Shown here in pieces: positions 42,095 to 51,519 of a stretch of 64,000 nt of DNA (position 1 is the stretch's first letter; each line of letters opens with the position of its first letter). Source of the DNA: Desulfallas sp. Bu1-1 (GTDB taxonomy: Bacteria; Bacillota; Desulfotomaculia; Desulfotomaculales; Desulfallaceae); the NCBI RefSeq assembly GCF_015594625.1, contig NZ_JADNRQ010000013.1, positions 1 through 64,000 of the forward strand, written 5' to 3'. Both the position numbers and the translations under genes were made by a program. The notes below the pieces were generated by a model. That model searched no databases, was not told the origin of the DNA, and worked only from the letters and a program-made list of their open reading frames with translations.

Positions 42095-43072
42095 TTAAAT
42101 CCGGTACATCATTACGGGCTTGAGCCAGCCCTTGAGTTTACCGTATTTAACAAGCTTGTCGAAAACGTTTACTTCTTCCTTTAAAAACTCCAGGTAAATC
42201 TTACGCAGGCGGTCGTTGGTGGAATTCTGTTTCAGAGCAATGGAATGGATATCAAACATAAATTGCAAACCGGTGAATACCTGGCGATAGATGACCAGAT
42301 CTTCAAAAATTTCGGTATTATTTTGGACGGTCTGCACGCTTTTAGGCGGTCTTTCAGGCAGGGGCAGGCCAAAGTGGTCCATTTCCTTTTCCAGGATGTT
42401 AATCTGTTTTTCCAGGGTATTTCTGATCCCCGACCTTAAAATTATTACCAGGTCCCTGTCGTGGGCATAGTTTTCATAAATTTGGGTCACTTCCAAAGCG
42501 TCATACCTGGCACACAGGTGATCCCAAAGGTGAAAAGCTTCGCCCAAATCCAGTCTTTCACCAGTGCCCGAAGGGGTCTCCGGGTATAAAGGCGGCGTTC
42601 CGAGCCAGCCTTTCAGTTTGACGTATTTTATGGCATTATCATAAGTGCCTAGTTCGGTAATAAGGAATCTCTGAAAAAGCATCCGGATGCCATCGTTGGT
42701 AATAGAGGTTCTTATTGCCCTCAGGTACATGCCGATATTCTCTTGCAGCAGGGTTATCAACAGAACCGCTATAAACTGGTCGGAAAACGCTTCGGTATTG
42801 GCGGTTGTACGCACGCTTTTGGGCGGTCTGCGCGGCAAAGTGACCTTGTATGTATTCATCACCTGTTCAAGCTCGCTAATTTGTGTCTCATAGGTTTTAA
42901 CCAGGGTTTGTTTCAACAAAAAGTTAAAATCTTTGTCATGGATAAAGTTCTGGATAATCTGGATTTGTTGCGTCAAATTATAATGAGCATTGAGCACATC
43001 CCACAGGTTAAACGCTTCTTTAGAGTCCAGCATTTGCTGTTTTTCTTCTTTTTTAAATAAACCTTTGAACAA
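42095..43072 (-). CDS. Tandem DUF3231 protein
   Basis: A 325-residue helical protein built from two DUF3231 units (residues about 15-160 and 175-325). The units share EAFNLWDVLNAHY / EAFHLWDHLCARY, LPRRPPKSV / LPERPPKSV and KYVKLKGWLGTPPLY / KYGKLKGWLKPVMMY. DUF3231 is a four-helix ferritin-like fold of spore-forming Firmicutes, related to CotF-type spore-coat proteins. No metal ligands can be asserted. Start TTG at 43072 after AAGGTGGC, or GTG three codons earlier. AT-richer than its neighbours. Confidence 0.82.
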   Translation of the reverse strand: MFKGLFKKEEKQQMLDSKEAFNLWDVLNAHYNLTQQIQIIQNFIHDKDFNFLLKQTLVKTYETQISELEQVMNTYKVTLPRRPPKSVRTTANTEAFSDQFIAVLLITLLQENIGMYLRAIRTSITNDGIRMLFQRFLITELGTYDNAIKYVKLKGWLGTPPLYPETPSGTGERLDLGEAFHLWDHLCARYDALEVTQIYENYAHDRDLVIILRSGIRNTLEKQINILEKEMDHFGLPLPERPPKSVQTVQNNTEIFEDLVIYRQVFTGLQFMFDIHSIALKQNSTNDRLRKIYLEFLKEEVNVFDKLVKYGKLKGWLKPVMMYRI

Positions 43073-43185
43073 ATTTGCCACCTTCTTTGGTCCCGGGGAT
43101 TTTAATACACATAATATAATTTTCCCCCCCAGGTTTTTTTATTCCGGTTGATTGCGCTTAATACCTGTACGCGAAAACAAAAAAT

Positions 43186-43206
43186 GGGAGCAACTTAACG
43201 GCTCCC
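43186..43206 (-). terminator. Intrinsic terminator of the clp-lon-engB unit
   Basis: GGGAGC / GCTCCC stem then ATTTTTTG on the minus strand, starting two bases past the engB stop. Confidence 0.85.
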
Positions 43207-43207
43207 T

Positions 43208-43807
43208 TCACGAATCCGGTATGTTTTTCAGCCATTCTCCGATAACGCTCCAAAGTTCCTCCTTTCCCTGTCCCGTAAGCGCCGAGAAAAGAATCAGGGG
43301 ATCGTCCTTCTCCAGGGCCAGGGTTTTCCGCACCACCGCCAGGTTTTGCAGGGCGCGCCCCCGGCTGAGCTTGTCGGCCTTGGTGGCCGCCACCACCGCG
43401 GGAATGTGATAATGCTTCAGCCACGCGTACATCCGCCGGTCGTCCGCCGTGGGGGCGTGCCTGATATCCACCAGCAGCACCACGCCGCGCAGCTGCTCCC
43501 TCCCGGCCAGGTACCCCTCAATCATTTTCCCCCAGCCGGCCTTGACCCGGGCGGGCACTTTGGCGAAACCGTAACCCGGCAGGTCCACCAGGTAAAAATC
43601 ACCATTGATCAGAAAAAAATTGATCAGCTGGGTGCGTCCCGGAGTGTTGCTGGTCCTGGCCAGCTTTTTGCGGTTGACCAGGGCGTTGAGCAGGCTTGAT
43701 TTACCCACGTTGGAACGGCCGGCCAGGGCCACCTCGGGGCGGCTCCCGGCCGGGCACTTCTCCAGTCCAACTGCGCTGGTTGCAAACTCAGCTGAAATTA
43801 TTTTCAT
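43208..43807 (-). CDS. engB: Ribosome biogenesis GTPase EngB (YsxC)
   Basis: A 199-residue TRAFAC GTPase needed for late 50S assembly. G1 is [11 protein letters not shown]3 DLPGYGF, G4 TKADKLS. Its ATG overlaps the last 20 bases of lonA, so translation is coupled. The order lonB-lonA-engB is the one known in Bacillus. Confidence 0.96.
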   Translation of the reverse strand: MKIISAEFATSAVGLEKCPAGSRPEVALAGRSNVGKSSLLNALVNRKKLARTSNTPGRTQLINFFLINGDFYLVDLPGYGFAKVPARVKAGWGKMIEGYLAGREQLRGVVLLVDIRHAPTADDRRMYAWLKHYHIPAVVAATKADKLSRGRALQNLAVVRKTLALEKDDPLILFSALTGQGKEELWSVIGEWLKNIPDS

Positions 43808-46214
43808 TTGGCAACTCGGTTCCCCTCTCGGTTTCCATCACACTGCCGTACGCCACCTCGGGGGGCGGGTCGATGGGAACGGGCTCGGATGTAAACTCGG
43901 ATTCCCGCAGTGCAATCTTGAGCACCTCGTCCATGTGTTCCACCAGCACCAGTTCCAGCTGCTTTTTCACGTTGTTGGGAATGTCTTCAAGGTCCTTTTT
44001 GTTGTCCACCGGCAGAATGATGGTCTTAATACCGGCCCGGTGCGCCGCCAGCACCTTTTCTTTCACGCCGCCAATGGGCAGCACCCGGCCCCGCAAGGTA
44101 ATTTCACCCGTCATGGCCACGTCGTGGCGCACCTTGCGGTTGGTGAGCGCCGAAGCCAGCGCCACCGCCATTGTTATCCCGGCGGAAGGACCATCCTTGG
44201 GTATGGCCCCTTCGGGGACGTGCACGTGAATGTCGTACTTCTCAAACATCTCTTCCTTGATGCCCAGCCCGGCGGCCCGGCTACGCACGTAGCTGTAGCT
44301 GGCCTGGGCGGACTCCCGCATCACGTCCCCCAGCTTGCCGGTCAGGGTCAGCTTGCCGTTGCCCTTGTACACCGTGACCTCGATGGCCAGCGTGTCGCCG
44401 CCCACTTCGGTCCAGGCCAGCCCGGTGGCCACGCCCACCTGGTCTTCCTGCTCCGCAATACCGTAGCGATACTTGGGTTTGCCCAGAAATTGTTCCAGGT
44501 TCTGCACGGTCACCTTAACCTTCCCGGCTTTGCCGGAGACGATTTGCTTGGCCGCCTTGCGGCACAACGAGGCGATGTTGCGCTCCAGGTTGCGTACGCC
44601 GCTTTCCCTGGTGTACTCTCTGATAACGCGCCTGATGGTGTTCTCGGATATCTGCACCATGCCTTCGCCAAGGCCATGCTCCTTGATCTGCTTGGGCAGC
44701 AGGTGACGCATGGCTATCTGCACTTTTTCCTCCTCGGTGTAACCAGAGATATAAATGATCTCCATCCGGTCCTGCAGCGGCCTGGGAATGTTATGCTGCA
44801 CGTTGGCGGTGGTAATGAACATAACGTTGCTCAGGTCGAAGGGAGCCTCAATGTAATGGTCACTGAAGGAGTTGTTCTGCTCGGGGTCCAGCACCTCGAG
44901 CAGCGCCGCCGACGGGTCGCCGCGGAAATCCATGCTCATCTTGTCGATTTCATCCAGCAGGAAGACGGGGTTTTTTGATCCCGCGGTCTTCATGCCCTGG
45001 ATGATCCGGCCGGGCAGCGCGCCCACGTACGTGCGGCGGTGTCCCCGGATTTCGGCCTCATCCCGCACGCCGCCCAGGGAAATGCGTACAAACTTGCGCT
45101 CCAGAGCGCGGGCGATGGAGCGGCCCAGCGATGTTTTACCCACGCCGGGAGGCCCCACAAAGCACAGGATGGGACCTTTCATTTTCTTGGCCAGTTTGCG
45201 GATGGCCAAGTACTCCAGGATGCGTTCCTTGACGATTTTGAGGCCGTAGTGGTCCTCGTCCAGGATGGCCTCGGCCATGTTGATGTCCAGCCGGTCCCTG
45301 GTGCTCTTGGACCAGGGCAAAGCCAGCAGCCAGTCCAGGTAGTTGCGCACCACCGCGGCCTCGGCGGCCATGGGGGGCATTTTCTCCAGCCGTTCCAGCT
45401 CTTTTAACGCCTTCTCTTCAACTTCCTTGGGTAGCTTGGCCTTGGCTATTTTCTCCCGGTATTCCTCACCCTCGGCCATGCGGTCGTCCTTGTCGCCCAG
45501 TTCACGCTGAATAGCCTTGATTTGCTCCCGCAGGTAGTATTCCTTCTGCGTTTTTTCCATCTGCTTGCGGACCCGGACATTGATTTTCCGTTCCAGTTCC
45601 ACAATTTCCAGTTCCCTGGCCAAGATGGCGCACAGTTTTTCCATCCGCTTAGCGATGTCGACGGCCTCGAGAATTTCCTGCTTATCCTCAATGCGCAGGG
45701 TCAGGTGCGAAGCCACGATATCGGCCAGCCGGCCCGGCTCTTCCAGGTTGACCACGGTGACCACGGTTTCGGGCGGAATTTTCTTGCTCAATTTAACATA
45801 CTGTTCAAATTGAGTCACCAGGTTGCGCATCAGCGCTTCAATTTGCGCGTTTTTCTCAAATTCTTCGCCGTACTGGTCTATTTCCACCCTGAAGAAGGGT
45901 TTTTCATCGATATATTTATTTATTTTGGCCCTGGCAATCCCCTCAACCAGCACCCGGATGGTGCCCCCCGGCAATTTCAGCAGCTGCTTGACTTCAGCCA
46001 CCGTACCGACGGAGTAGATATCGTCCACGCCCGGGTCGTCCGTCTGGGCCTCTTTCTGGGTGGCCAGAAAGATCAGCCTTTCGTTGATCATGGCTTCCTC
46101 TATGGCTTGTATCGATTTTTCCCTGCCTACGTCCAGGTGAATGACCATGTAGGGAAAAACCAGGATACCCCTTAAAGGTAACAGAGGTAAAACCCGTTTC
46201 TGCACCGGATTCAT
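43788..46214 (-). CDS. lonA: ATP-dependent protease La (LonA)
   Basis: An 808-residue cytoplasmic AAA+ serine protease. The N-terminal substrate-binding LON domain (residues 8-200), the ATPase with [11 protein letters not shown] (Walker A) and [10 protein letters not shown] (Walker B), and the protease domain with the Ser-Lys dyad in [11 protein letters not shown] and a downstream K ([14 protein letters not shown]) are all present. ATG preceded by GAGGAGGTG. It sits between lonB and engB. Confidence 0.97.
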   Translation of the reverse strand: MNPVQKRVLPLLPLRGILVFPYMVIHLDVGREKSIQAIEEAMINERLIFLATQKEAQTDDPGVDDIYSVGTVAEVKQLLKLPGGTIRVLVEGIARAKINKYIDEKPFFRVEIDQYGEEFEKNAQIEALMRNLVTQFEQYVKLSKKIPPETVVTVVNLEEPGRLADIVASHLTLRIEDKQEILEAVDIAKRMEKLCAILARELEIVELERKINVRVRKQMEKTQKEYYLREQIKAIQRELGDKDDRMAEGEEYREKIAKAKLPKEVEEKALKELERLEKMPPMAAEAAVVRNYLDWLLALPWSKSTRDRLDINMAEAILDEDHYGLKIVKERILEYLAIRKLAKKMKGPILCFVGPPGVGKTSLGRSIARALERKFVRISLGGVRDEAEIRGHRRTYVGALPGRIIQGMKTAGSKNPVFLLDEIDKMSMDFRGDPSAALLEVLDPEQNNSFSDHYIEAPFDLSNVMFITTANVQHNIPRPLQDRMEIIYISGYTEEEKVQIAMRHLLPKQIKEHGLGEGMVQISENTIRRVIREYTRESGVRNLERNIASLCRKAAKQIVSGKAGKVKVTVQNLEQFLGKPKYRYGIAEQEDQVGVATGLAWTEVGGDTLAIEVTVYKGNGKLTLTGKLGDVMRESAQASYSYVRSRAAGLGIKEEMFEKYDIHVHVPEGAIPKDGPSAGITMAVALASALTNRKVRHDVAMTGEITLRGRVLPIGGVKEKVLAAHRAGIKTIILPVDNKKDLEDIPNNVKKQLELVLVEHMDEVLKIALRESEFTSEPVPIDPPPEVAYGSVMETERGTELPNENNFS

Positions 46215-46338
46215 GAAGCACCTCCTCGTTTATATTTGGTCTGTTGCTACATTTAGAATGTGCATGGGCAGATACTAATTTATTGTAACATAACATAACG
46301 GGCGCCGCCATAGCAATAAGTACCATGACACAAGGAAA

Positions 46339-46354
46339 CCCGGCTATAGCCGGG
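46339..46354 (-). terminator. Hairpin after lonB
   Basis: Perfect CCCGGC-TATA-GCCGGG followed on the minus strand by TTTCCTTG. It lies between lonB and lonA, which therefore may be separate transcripts. Confidence 0.65.
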
Positions 46355-46455
46355 CATTGCTGAGAATATTGGATAAAAACTCTATTTTTAGCCCCTTTAA
46401 CTTTCTTTTCCTGCTGTTGCGTCCGCTCCAAAAGACGCCGGGCCAAACAAACTGT

Positions 46456-46510
46456 GATTTCGCTGCAAAAACCGTTACTTGTATCTGGCGCTCCGGCGGC
46501 ATCAATAGTT
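46456..46510 (+). repeat. Family B repeat, left-end fragment B6
   Basis: The left terminal repeat GATTTCGCTGCAAAAAC and inner GGCGCTCCGGCGGCATCAAT are present; the rest of the element is missing. It overlaps the lonB stop codon (TGA at 46504-46502). Confidence 0.85.
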
Positions 46511-48202
46511 CGCAGGCACGAAAATGCCGGCACCGGCTGGTTCCCGCTGTTCGGCCGCAACCGGCTTCTTTTCCGGGCCGGGCAGCAGCGCGCCCTTGAT
46601 TACCTCTTCCAGCGTTTCCACCGGGACCACTTCCACCCCGGACAGTTCCCGGAATAATTCCTGGTAGTTGTCCCCGGGAATATACACCTTTTTGGCTCCC
46701 GCGTGCCGGGCCGCCTCCACCTTGGCTACAACGCCGCCTACGGGCATGACCAGCCCGCGGATGGACACCTCGCCGGTCATGGCGACGGTGTTGTCAACCG
46801 GGATGCCGGTAATGGCCGAGTATACCGCCGTAGCCACCGCCACCCCCGCGGAGGGCCCGTCCACCGGCACGCCGCCGGGGAAGTTCACGTGCAGGTCGTA
46901 ATCGCGGGGGTCCACACCCATGGTACGGCGAAGCACCGTCAGCACGTTTTCCACCGAGCTCCGGGCCATGCTCTTGCGCCTGATGGTCCTGCCCCGGTTG
47001 CCCAGTTCCTCTTCGTCCACCACCCCGGTGACCACCAGTTTTCCCTGCCCCCTGGCCGCGGGAATGGCGCCCACTTCGATTTCCAGCAACGCCCCCATGT
47101 TAGGGCCGTAAACCGCCAGGCCGTTCACCAGCCCCACCTGGGGCCGTGGCGGCACTTTCTTTTCGGGCCGGGGCACATATTGACCGCTGTTGACCACCCA
47201 TTCCACGTCCGCGGCGGCGATGGACTTGCGCCCCTCGGTGATGACGATACCCGCCGCCAGCTGGATGATGTTCACCGCCTCCCGCCCGTTGGTGGCGTAT
47301 TTCTTTATAATTTCCAGCGCCCCGGGTTCCAGTGGGTATTCCATTTTGTTGGCCGCGTTGACCGCGATCAACTCGATCTCACCCGGCATCAACTGGCGGA
47401 AATAAATTTCCAGGCAGCGGGACCGGATGGCCGGAGGTATATCCTCCGGCGTGCGGGTGGTGGCCCCCACCAGCCGGAAATCGGCGGGCAGGCCGTTTTG
47501 AAATATATCGTGAATGTGACTGGGAATATTGGTGTCTTCCGGGCTATAATAAGCGCTTTCCAGGAGTACCTTGCGGTCCTCCATCACTTTCAGCAGCTTG
47601 TTCATCTGAATGGGATGCAATTCCCCGATTTCGTCGATAAACAGGATTCCGCCGTGGGCCTTGGTTACGGCTCCCGATTTGGGCTGGGGTATGCCGGCCA
47701 TGCCCATGGGCCCGGCGCCCTGGTATATGGGATCGTGCACCGAACCGATCAGCGGGTCGGCAATGCCCCGCTCGTCAAACCGGGCGGTGGTGGCGTCCAC
47801 CTCCACGAACTTGGCGTCCTCCTTGAAGGGCGAGGCGGGATTCTTTTTTGCTTCCTCCAGCACCAGCCGGGCCGCGGCCGTTTTGCCCACGCCGGGCGGG
47901 CCATAAATGATGACGTGCTGCGGGTTGGGGCCGCACAGCGCCGCGCGGAGCGATTTAAGCCCCTCCGCCTGGCCGATGATTTCCTCGAATTTGCCAGGCC
48001 TGGTTTTTTCCGCCAGCGGCTCGGTCAGGGACAACTGGCGCAGGCGTTGCAATTTTTCCAGCTCCTTGCGGGACTCCCGCTCAACCGCCGACTTGTTGCC
48101 CTGCTGGGCTTTGAGCAGATTCCAAAAATACAGGCCGATAATTACGGCAAAAAATACTTGAATAAAGGTGATAAAACTGGCTATACCGCTTGAAAACTCC
48201 AT
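46502..48202 (-). CDS. lonB: LonB-type ATP-dependent protease
   Basis: A 566-residue Lon-like protease of the sporulation LonB type. An N-terminal membrane segment (SFITFIQVFFAVIIGLYFW) takes the place of the LON substrate domain. Walker A is [12 protein letters not shown], Walker B ILFIDEIGELH, and the proteolytic dyad lies in VDGPSAGVAV and a lysine about 45 residues later. In Bacillus LonB is made in the forespore under sigmaF. The stop codon falls within a family B fragment, so the last residues may be repeat-derived. Confidence 0.93.
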   Translation of the reverse strand: MEFSSGIASFITFIQVFFAVIIGLYFWNLLKAQQGNKSAVERESRKELEKLQRLRQLSLTEPLAEKTRPGKFEEIIGQAEGLKSLRAALCGPNPQHVIIYGPPGVGKTAAARLVLEEAKKNPASPFKEDAKFVEVDATTARFDERGIADPLIGSVHDPIYQGAGPMGMAGIPQPKSGAVTKAHGGILFIDEIGELHPIQMNKLLKVMEDRKVLLESAYYSPEDTNIPSHIHDIFQNGLPADFRLVGATTRTPEDIPPAIRSRCLEIYFRQLMPGEIELIAVNAANKMEYPLEPGALEIIKKYATNGREAVNIIQLAAGIVITEGRKSIAAADVEWVVNSGQYVPRPEKKVPPRPQVGLVNGLAVYGPNMGALLEIEVGAIPAARGQGKLVVTGVVDEEELGNRGRTIRRKSMARSSVENVLTVLRRTMGVDPRDYDLHVNFPGGVPVDGPSAGVAVATAVYSAITGIPVDNTVAMTGEVSIRGLVMPVGGVVAKVEAARHAGAKKVYIPGDNYQELFRELSGVEVVPVETLEEVIKGALLPGPEKKPVAAEQREPAGAGIFVPANY

Positions 48203-48404
48203 TAACGCGCCTCCTTACTTTCACTGCCCGTTTACAGCAAACATTCCCGGACATGGTGCCGCTTTTTATAGTATTGCTAAGTTTTGCATAATTTATCCTC
48301 TTATCAATAATCTGTCAAAATAGTTTGAAACATAATTGCCAGTTGCAGGAATTTCCATCTGCAGCGTCTAATTTTATCGAGGTCGGTTTAAGGAGGATTC
48401 CCTA
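48203..48404. other. Divergent intergenic region lonB / GGDEF gene
   Basis: 202 bases, AT-rich. It must hold promoters for both genes, but I see no consensus pair. Confidence 0.3.
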
Positions 48405-50102
48405 ATGGATCTGTCCATTTTGGAAAGCATTGACGAGGCAATATGCGTACTGGACCTCCAGCGCAATCTGATTTACGCCAACAGAGCCTTCGAGCGCGCC
48501 ACCGGTTGGCCCGCCAAAGCAATATTGGGCGGCAAGTGCTTTGATTTTTTGGGGACTCCCGAGGATTGCGCCGGCAATTGTCCCCTACAAAAAATATTGT
48601 CGGGTGAAACATCCAAGCCTTGCAAATTTGAGAAAACCATCCGCACCAGGAGCGGCGAAATCAAGTATATGCAGGTTTCCGCCGCCCCGCTTTATGAACG
48701 GGGAAAACCGGTCGCAAGCACAGTGATGATGCAGGACATCACCCGCCTGTGCAAGTTTGAAGACCTCAGCGTAATAACCGAGCTGCAGCTGCGGGAGGAA
48801 TTCAACCGCCGCAAAAAGCTTGAAGAATCCCTGCGCCGCTCCGAGGCCATGTACCGGGCCATGTTCGAACACACCGGCACCGCCATGCTGGTAATTAACG
48901 AGGACCGGACCATTGCCATGGCCAACCAGGAAGTGGAGCGGCTCACCGGCTACTCCCGGGACCAACTGGTCGGCAAGCGCAAGTGGGACGAATTCGTTCA
49001 CCCCGAAGACAGGGAATGGATGATGCGCTACCACATGGAACGGAGAAAGGAAGGAAGCCCGGTACCAAGCCATTATGAATTCAGGCTTATTCACGCCGGC
49101 GGCAAAATACTGGATATTTTCTACACCATCGGCATGATCCCGGGGAGCAAGCAAAGCGTGGGGTCCATGCTGGACATCACCGAGCGCAAGCAAATGGAGC
49201 GAGCGCTGCGGGAGTCCGAGGAAAAATACCGCCTCCTGCTGGAAAACATCGAAGACGTGTTTTACGAAGTGGATTTCAAAGGCAACTTCACCTTTGTCAA
49301 CGATTCGGTGCAGCGGGTCTTCGGATTTGACAGAAGAGACTTAATCGGTCGTAATTACCGGGAACTGGTGGACCAGGAAAACGCCCGCAAGGTTTTTGCC
49401 GCGTACAACAAGGTTTTTGCCACCGGCGTGCCCGAGCGGGGTTTTTCGTGGACCATCACCCGCCCGGACGGGCAAAAAAGGGAACTGGAGGTCTCGGTTT
49501 CCCCCATCCGGGACCGGTACGGCAAAATTACCGGCTTTCGGGGCACCGCCCGGGATATCACCGAGCGCAAGCAGGTGGAGGAGCGCCTGCGCTACCTGAG
49601 CCTCCACGATGCGCTAACCGGGCTGTACAACCGGGCCTATTTTGAAGAGGAAGTAAAGCGACTGGAAACCGGGAGGCATTATCCCGTTTCATTCATTTGC
49701 GGTGACGTGGACGGCCTGAAACAGGTGAACGACACCCTGGGCCACAAAAAGGGGGACGAACTGCTGGTAGCCGCCGCCAGGGTTTTAAAAAGCGCCATCA
49801 GGGAATCGGACGTGGTGGCCCGGGTGGGCGGCGACGAGTTTGTGGTCATATTGCCGGGAACCGGCGAAGCGGCGGCGGAAAACGTTTGCAGGCGGATCAA
49901 GGAAACCATTGCGGGGCACAATCGCCAAAATCCCGAATTACCCCTCAATATTTCCCTGGGCTGGGCCACGGCGGAAAACAAAAATGAGTTCGCTGATTTG
50001 TATAAACGGGCGGACGACAATATGTACCGGGAAAAAATGCGTAAAAAATGTTATCATAAACATGAGTTCAAAATGTCAGGTTCTCCGGAGACCCTGTCAT
50101 GA
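48405..50102 (+). CDS. PAS-PAS-PAS-GGDEF diguanylate cyclase
   Basis: A 565-residue cytoplasmic sensor enzyme. Three PAS domains (about residues 3-120, 145-265, 270-390) are followed by a GGDEF domain that condenses two GTP into cyclic di-GMP. The active site is intact (RVGGDEFVVI) and an RxxD inhibitory site (RESD) sits five residues before it, so product feedback is expected. The first PAS has a cysteine-rich segment (CFDFLGTPEDCAGNCPL and a fourth C later) that could hold a metal or an Fe-S cluster, suggesting redox or oxygen sensing; this is inference. GGAGGATTCC before the ATG. It lies within the tig-clp-lon cluster, on the opposite strand. Confidence 0.93.
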   Translation: MDLSILESIDEAICVLDLQRNLIYANRAFERATGWPAKAILGGKCFDFLGTPEDCAGNCPLQKILSGETSKPCKFEKTIRTRSGEIKYMQVSAAPLYERGKPVASTVMMQDITRLCKFEDLSVITELQLREEFNRRKKLEESLRRSEAMYRAMFEHTGTAMLVINEDRTIAMANQEVERLTGYSRDQLVGKRKWDEFVHPEDREWMMRYHMERRKEGSPVPSHYEFRLIHAGGKILDIFYTIGMIPGSKQSVGSMLDITERKQMERALRESEEKYRLLLENIEDVFYEVDFKGNFTFVNDSVQRVFGFDRRDLIGRNYRELVDQENARKVFAAYNKVFATGVPERGFSWTITRPDGQKRELEVSVSPIRDRYGKITGFRGTARDITERKQVEERLRYLSLHDALTGLYNRAYFEEEVKRLETGRHYPVSFICGDVDGLKQVNDTLGHKKGDELLVAAARVLKSAIRESDVVARVGGDEFVVILPGTGEAAAENVCRRIKETIAGHNRQNPELPLNISLGWATAENKNEFADLYKRADDNMYREKMRKKCYHKHEFKMSGSPETLS

Positions 50103-50133
50103 TTTCAACGGCCTGCCCAGCAACGGGTGACAC

Positions 50134-50164
50134 AACAAGCCGCCGTTTAATCAGGCGGCTTGTT
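50134..50164 (+). terminator. Hairpin after the GGDEF gene
   Basis: 11-bp perfect stem AACAAGCCGCC / GGCGGCTTGTT, 9-nt loop; no clear T-run after it. Lies between convergent genes. Confidence 0.6.
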
Positions 50165-50205
50165 ACCAAAAACCATATTTACACATTACACTACCCCATA
50201 ATTAT

Positions 50206-50499
50206 TCATTCTCTGGTTTCAGGCTCTTTTTTTCCCAGCTGTTCCAGGCGCTTTTCAATTGCTTCCAGTTGGTTTTTTAAAAACCGGGCCTGCGCCTGCA
50301 GGTATTCACCTTCCACCGGAGCCCCGGCAAAGAACGGCGCGGTGATACCACTTTGGTAATTACCGGTTGCCCACCAGCGACGGGGCAACCAGGGAAACAC
50401 GCGGCAATTAGGTCCAAAATTGCCTCCGTAGCCGCGGCCAAAACCAAAACCCCGGGCCGCACGGCCCATACCGGCTCCAAATCCAAAACCCCTTGGCAT
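50206..50499 (-). CDS. DUF5320-type small protein
   Basis: A 97-residue protein: glycine/arginine/phenylalanine-rich N-terminus (MPRGFGFGAGMGRAARGFGF) and a C-terminal coiled coil (EYLQAQARFLKNQLEAIEKR). The layout is that of DUF5320 proteins, usually encoded beside DUF134 and nitrogenase-accessory-like (MTH1175) genes in anaerobes. ATG after GGAGGTGAAC. It is the gene after the DUF134 regulator. Confidence 0.75.
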   Translation of the reverse strand: MPRGFGFGAGMGRAARGFGFGRGYGGNFGPNCRVFPWLPRRWWATGNYQSGITAPFFAGAPVEGEYLQAQARFLKNQLEAIEKRLEQLGKKEPETRE

Positions 50500-50566
50500 T
50501 AAAGTTCACCTCCTTTCACTGGTAACTTGCATTTATTTAACAATGGCCGCCACAGCCATCGTGCAG

Positions 50567-50989
50567 CTACTTATCATTCCAGCCGCCCCGCCATCTTCTG
50601 CCCTTTCCACCGCACCTGGGACAAGCGCTTCCACCGCCTCGCACGGGCCAAGCGGTATGCATCCAGCCATACCCGCAATCCCCGCACTCCAGCTGGTATG
50701 GGATCAGCCTGTAGTCCCCGCCCTCAATGCGGATAGCTTTACCTTCCAAAATGGCCCGGCTTAACTTTTTACGCGCCGCAGTTAAAATCCGCTGGAAAGT
50801 ACTCTGGGCAACTTCCATCTCTGCTGCGCAGGTTTCCTGATCCAATCCTTCCAAATCTTTTAAGCGCAAGGCCTCAATTTCGTCAACGGTGATTAATTCT
50901 TCCTGCAGTTGTTCGTCCAGACCCACCGGTTGGAAATAGGTGACTCTGGGCATAAAACCTACCCGGCGTCTCTTGCGCGGTCGTGGCAA
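50567..50989 (-). CDS. DUF134 helix-turn-helix protein
   Basis: A 140-residue DUF134 protein. MPRPRKRRRV at the N-terminus, a sigma-like HTH (ITVDEIEALRLKDLEGLDQE, then AEMEVAQSTFQRIL) and, in addition, two C-terminal CxxC pairs (CGDCGYGWMH, CPRCGGKG) that look like a zinc ribbon. The start is TTG at 50989 after GGAGGGGTGG. Probably a DNA-binding regulator of the following DUF5320 gene and related loci; target unknown. Confidence 0.82.
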   Translation of the reverse strand: MPRPRKRRRVGFMPRVTYFQPVGLDEQLQEELITVDEIEALRLKDLEGLDQETCAAEMEVAQSTFQRILTAARKKLSRAILEGKAIRIEGGDYRLIPYQLECGDCGYGWMHTAWPVRGGGSACPRCGGKGRRWRGGWNDK

Positions 50990-51217
50990 ATTCTTCCACC
51001 CCTCCATGTGTTATTTTTTGTTATGAATATATACCCTTTATTTCTTTTAATTTTAATCTAGTTCTGAACATATGTCAAGTTATTTTCAATTTTAACCAAT
51101 ATTATTGGACAAAGCCGGTTCCGCTCCATTGCAGTAGCATCGCTCACTATGTTGTTGCCGCTGCAGGGATCACCCGGGTGCGTGGAAATGTTCGGGGGGT
51201 ATTTATCCGGGTAAGAT
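50990..51217. other. Intergenic stretch upstream of the DUF134 gene
   Basis: No complete gene seen. The promoter of the DUF134-DUF5320 pair should be here. Confidence 0.3.
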
Positions 51218-51367
51218 TTGAACAATGAAATATCCAATGTAATTGGGTTAATTAACGACATCGCCAGCAAAACCCACATTTTAGGCATCAATGCAACCAT
51301 TGAAGCTGCTCACGCGGGAGAACACGGCAGGGGATTTTCTGTTGTTGCCGGGGAGGTTCATTGTTAA
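51218..51367 (+). pseudogene. Remnant of a chemotaxis transducer signalling tip
   Basis: The frame after a TAA at 51212 reads about 49 codons, including [20 protein letters not shown] and [16 protein letters not shown], the hairpin tip of a methyl-accepting chemotaxis protein (compare the intact copy at 30,930-31,000). It then stops at TAA (51365-51367). No start region, HAMP or upstream helices are present. A decayed fragment of an MCP gene. Confidence 0.8.
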
Positions 51368-51437
51368 AGTAATCTTCGGCGCAAACGCCCTCTTTTTTGG
51401 GCAGCCCCGGATTTTATGCAGACTTTTTAAAATAAAA

Positions 51438-51462
51438 AACCACCCTTTGTTCAAAGGTGGTT
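51438..51462 (-). terminator. Intrinsic terminator after clpX
   Basis: AACCACC(C)TTTG / CAAAGGTGGTT stem with one bulged base; on the minus strand it is followed by TTTTTTATTTT. Confidence 0.85.
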
Positions 51463-51519
51463 TCCTTTTACCCAACCCGGTGTTTTTCCTACACCTGACG
51501 TCCGATATCCGACGCCCAA

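Noticed and set aside
46703-48193. 496-codon plus-strand frame opposite lonB
   Set aside because: Antisense shadow with H/G/R-rich composition typical of reversed GC-rich genes.
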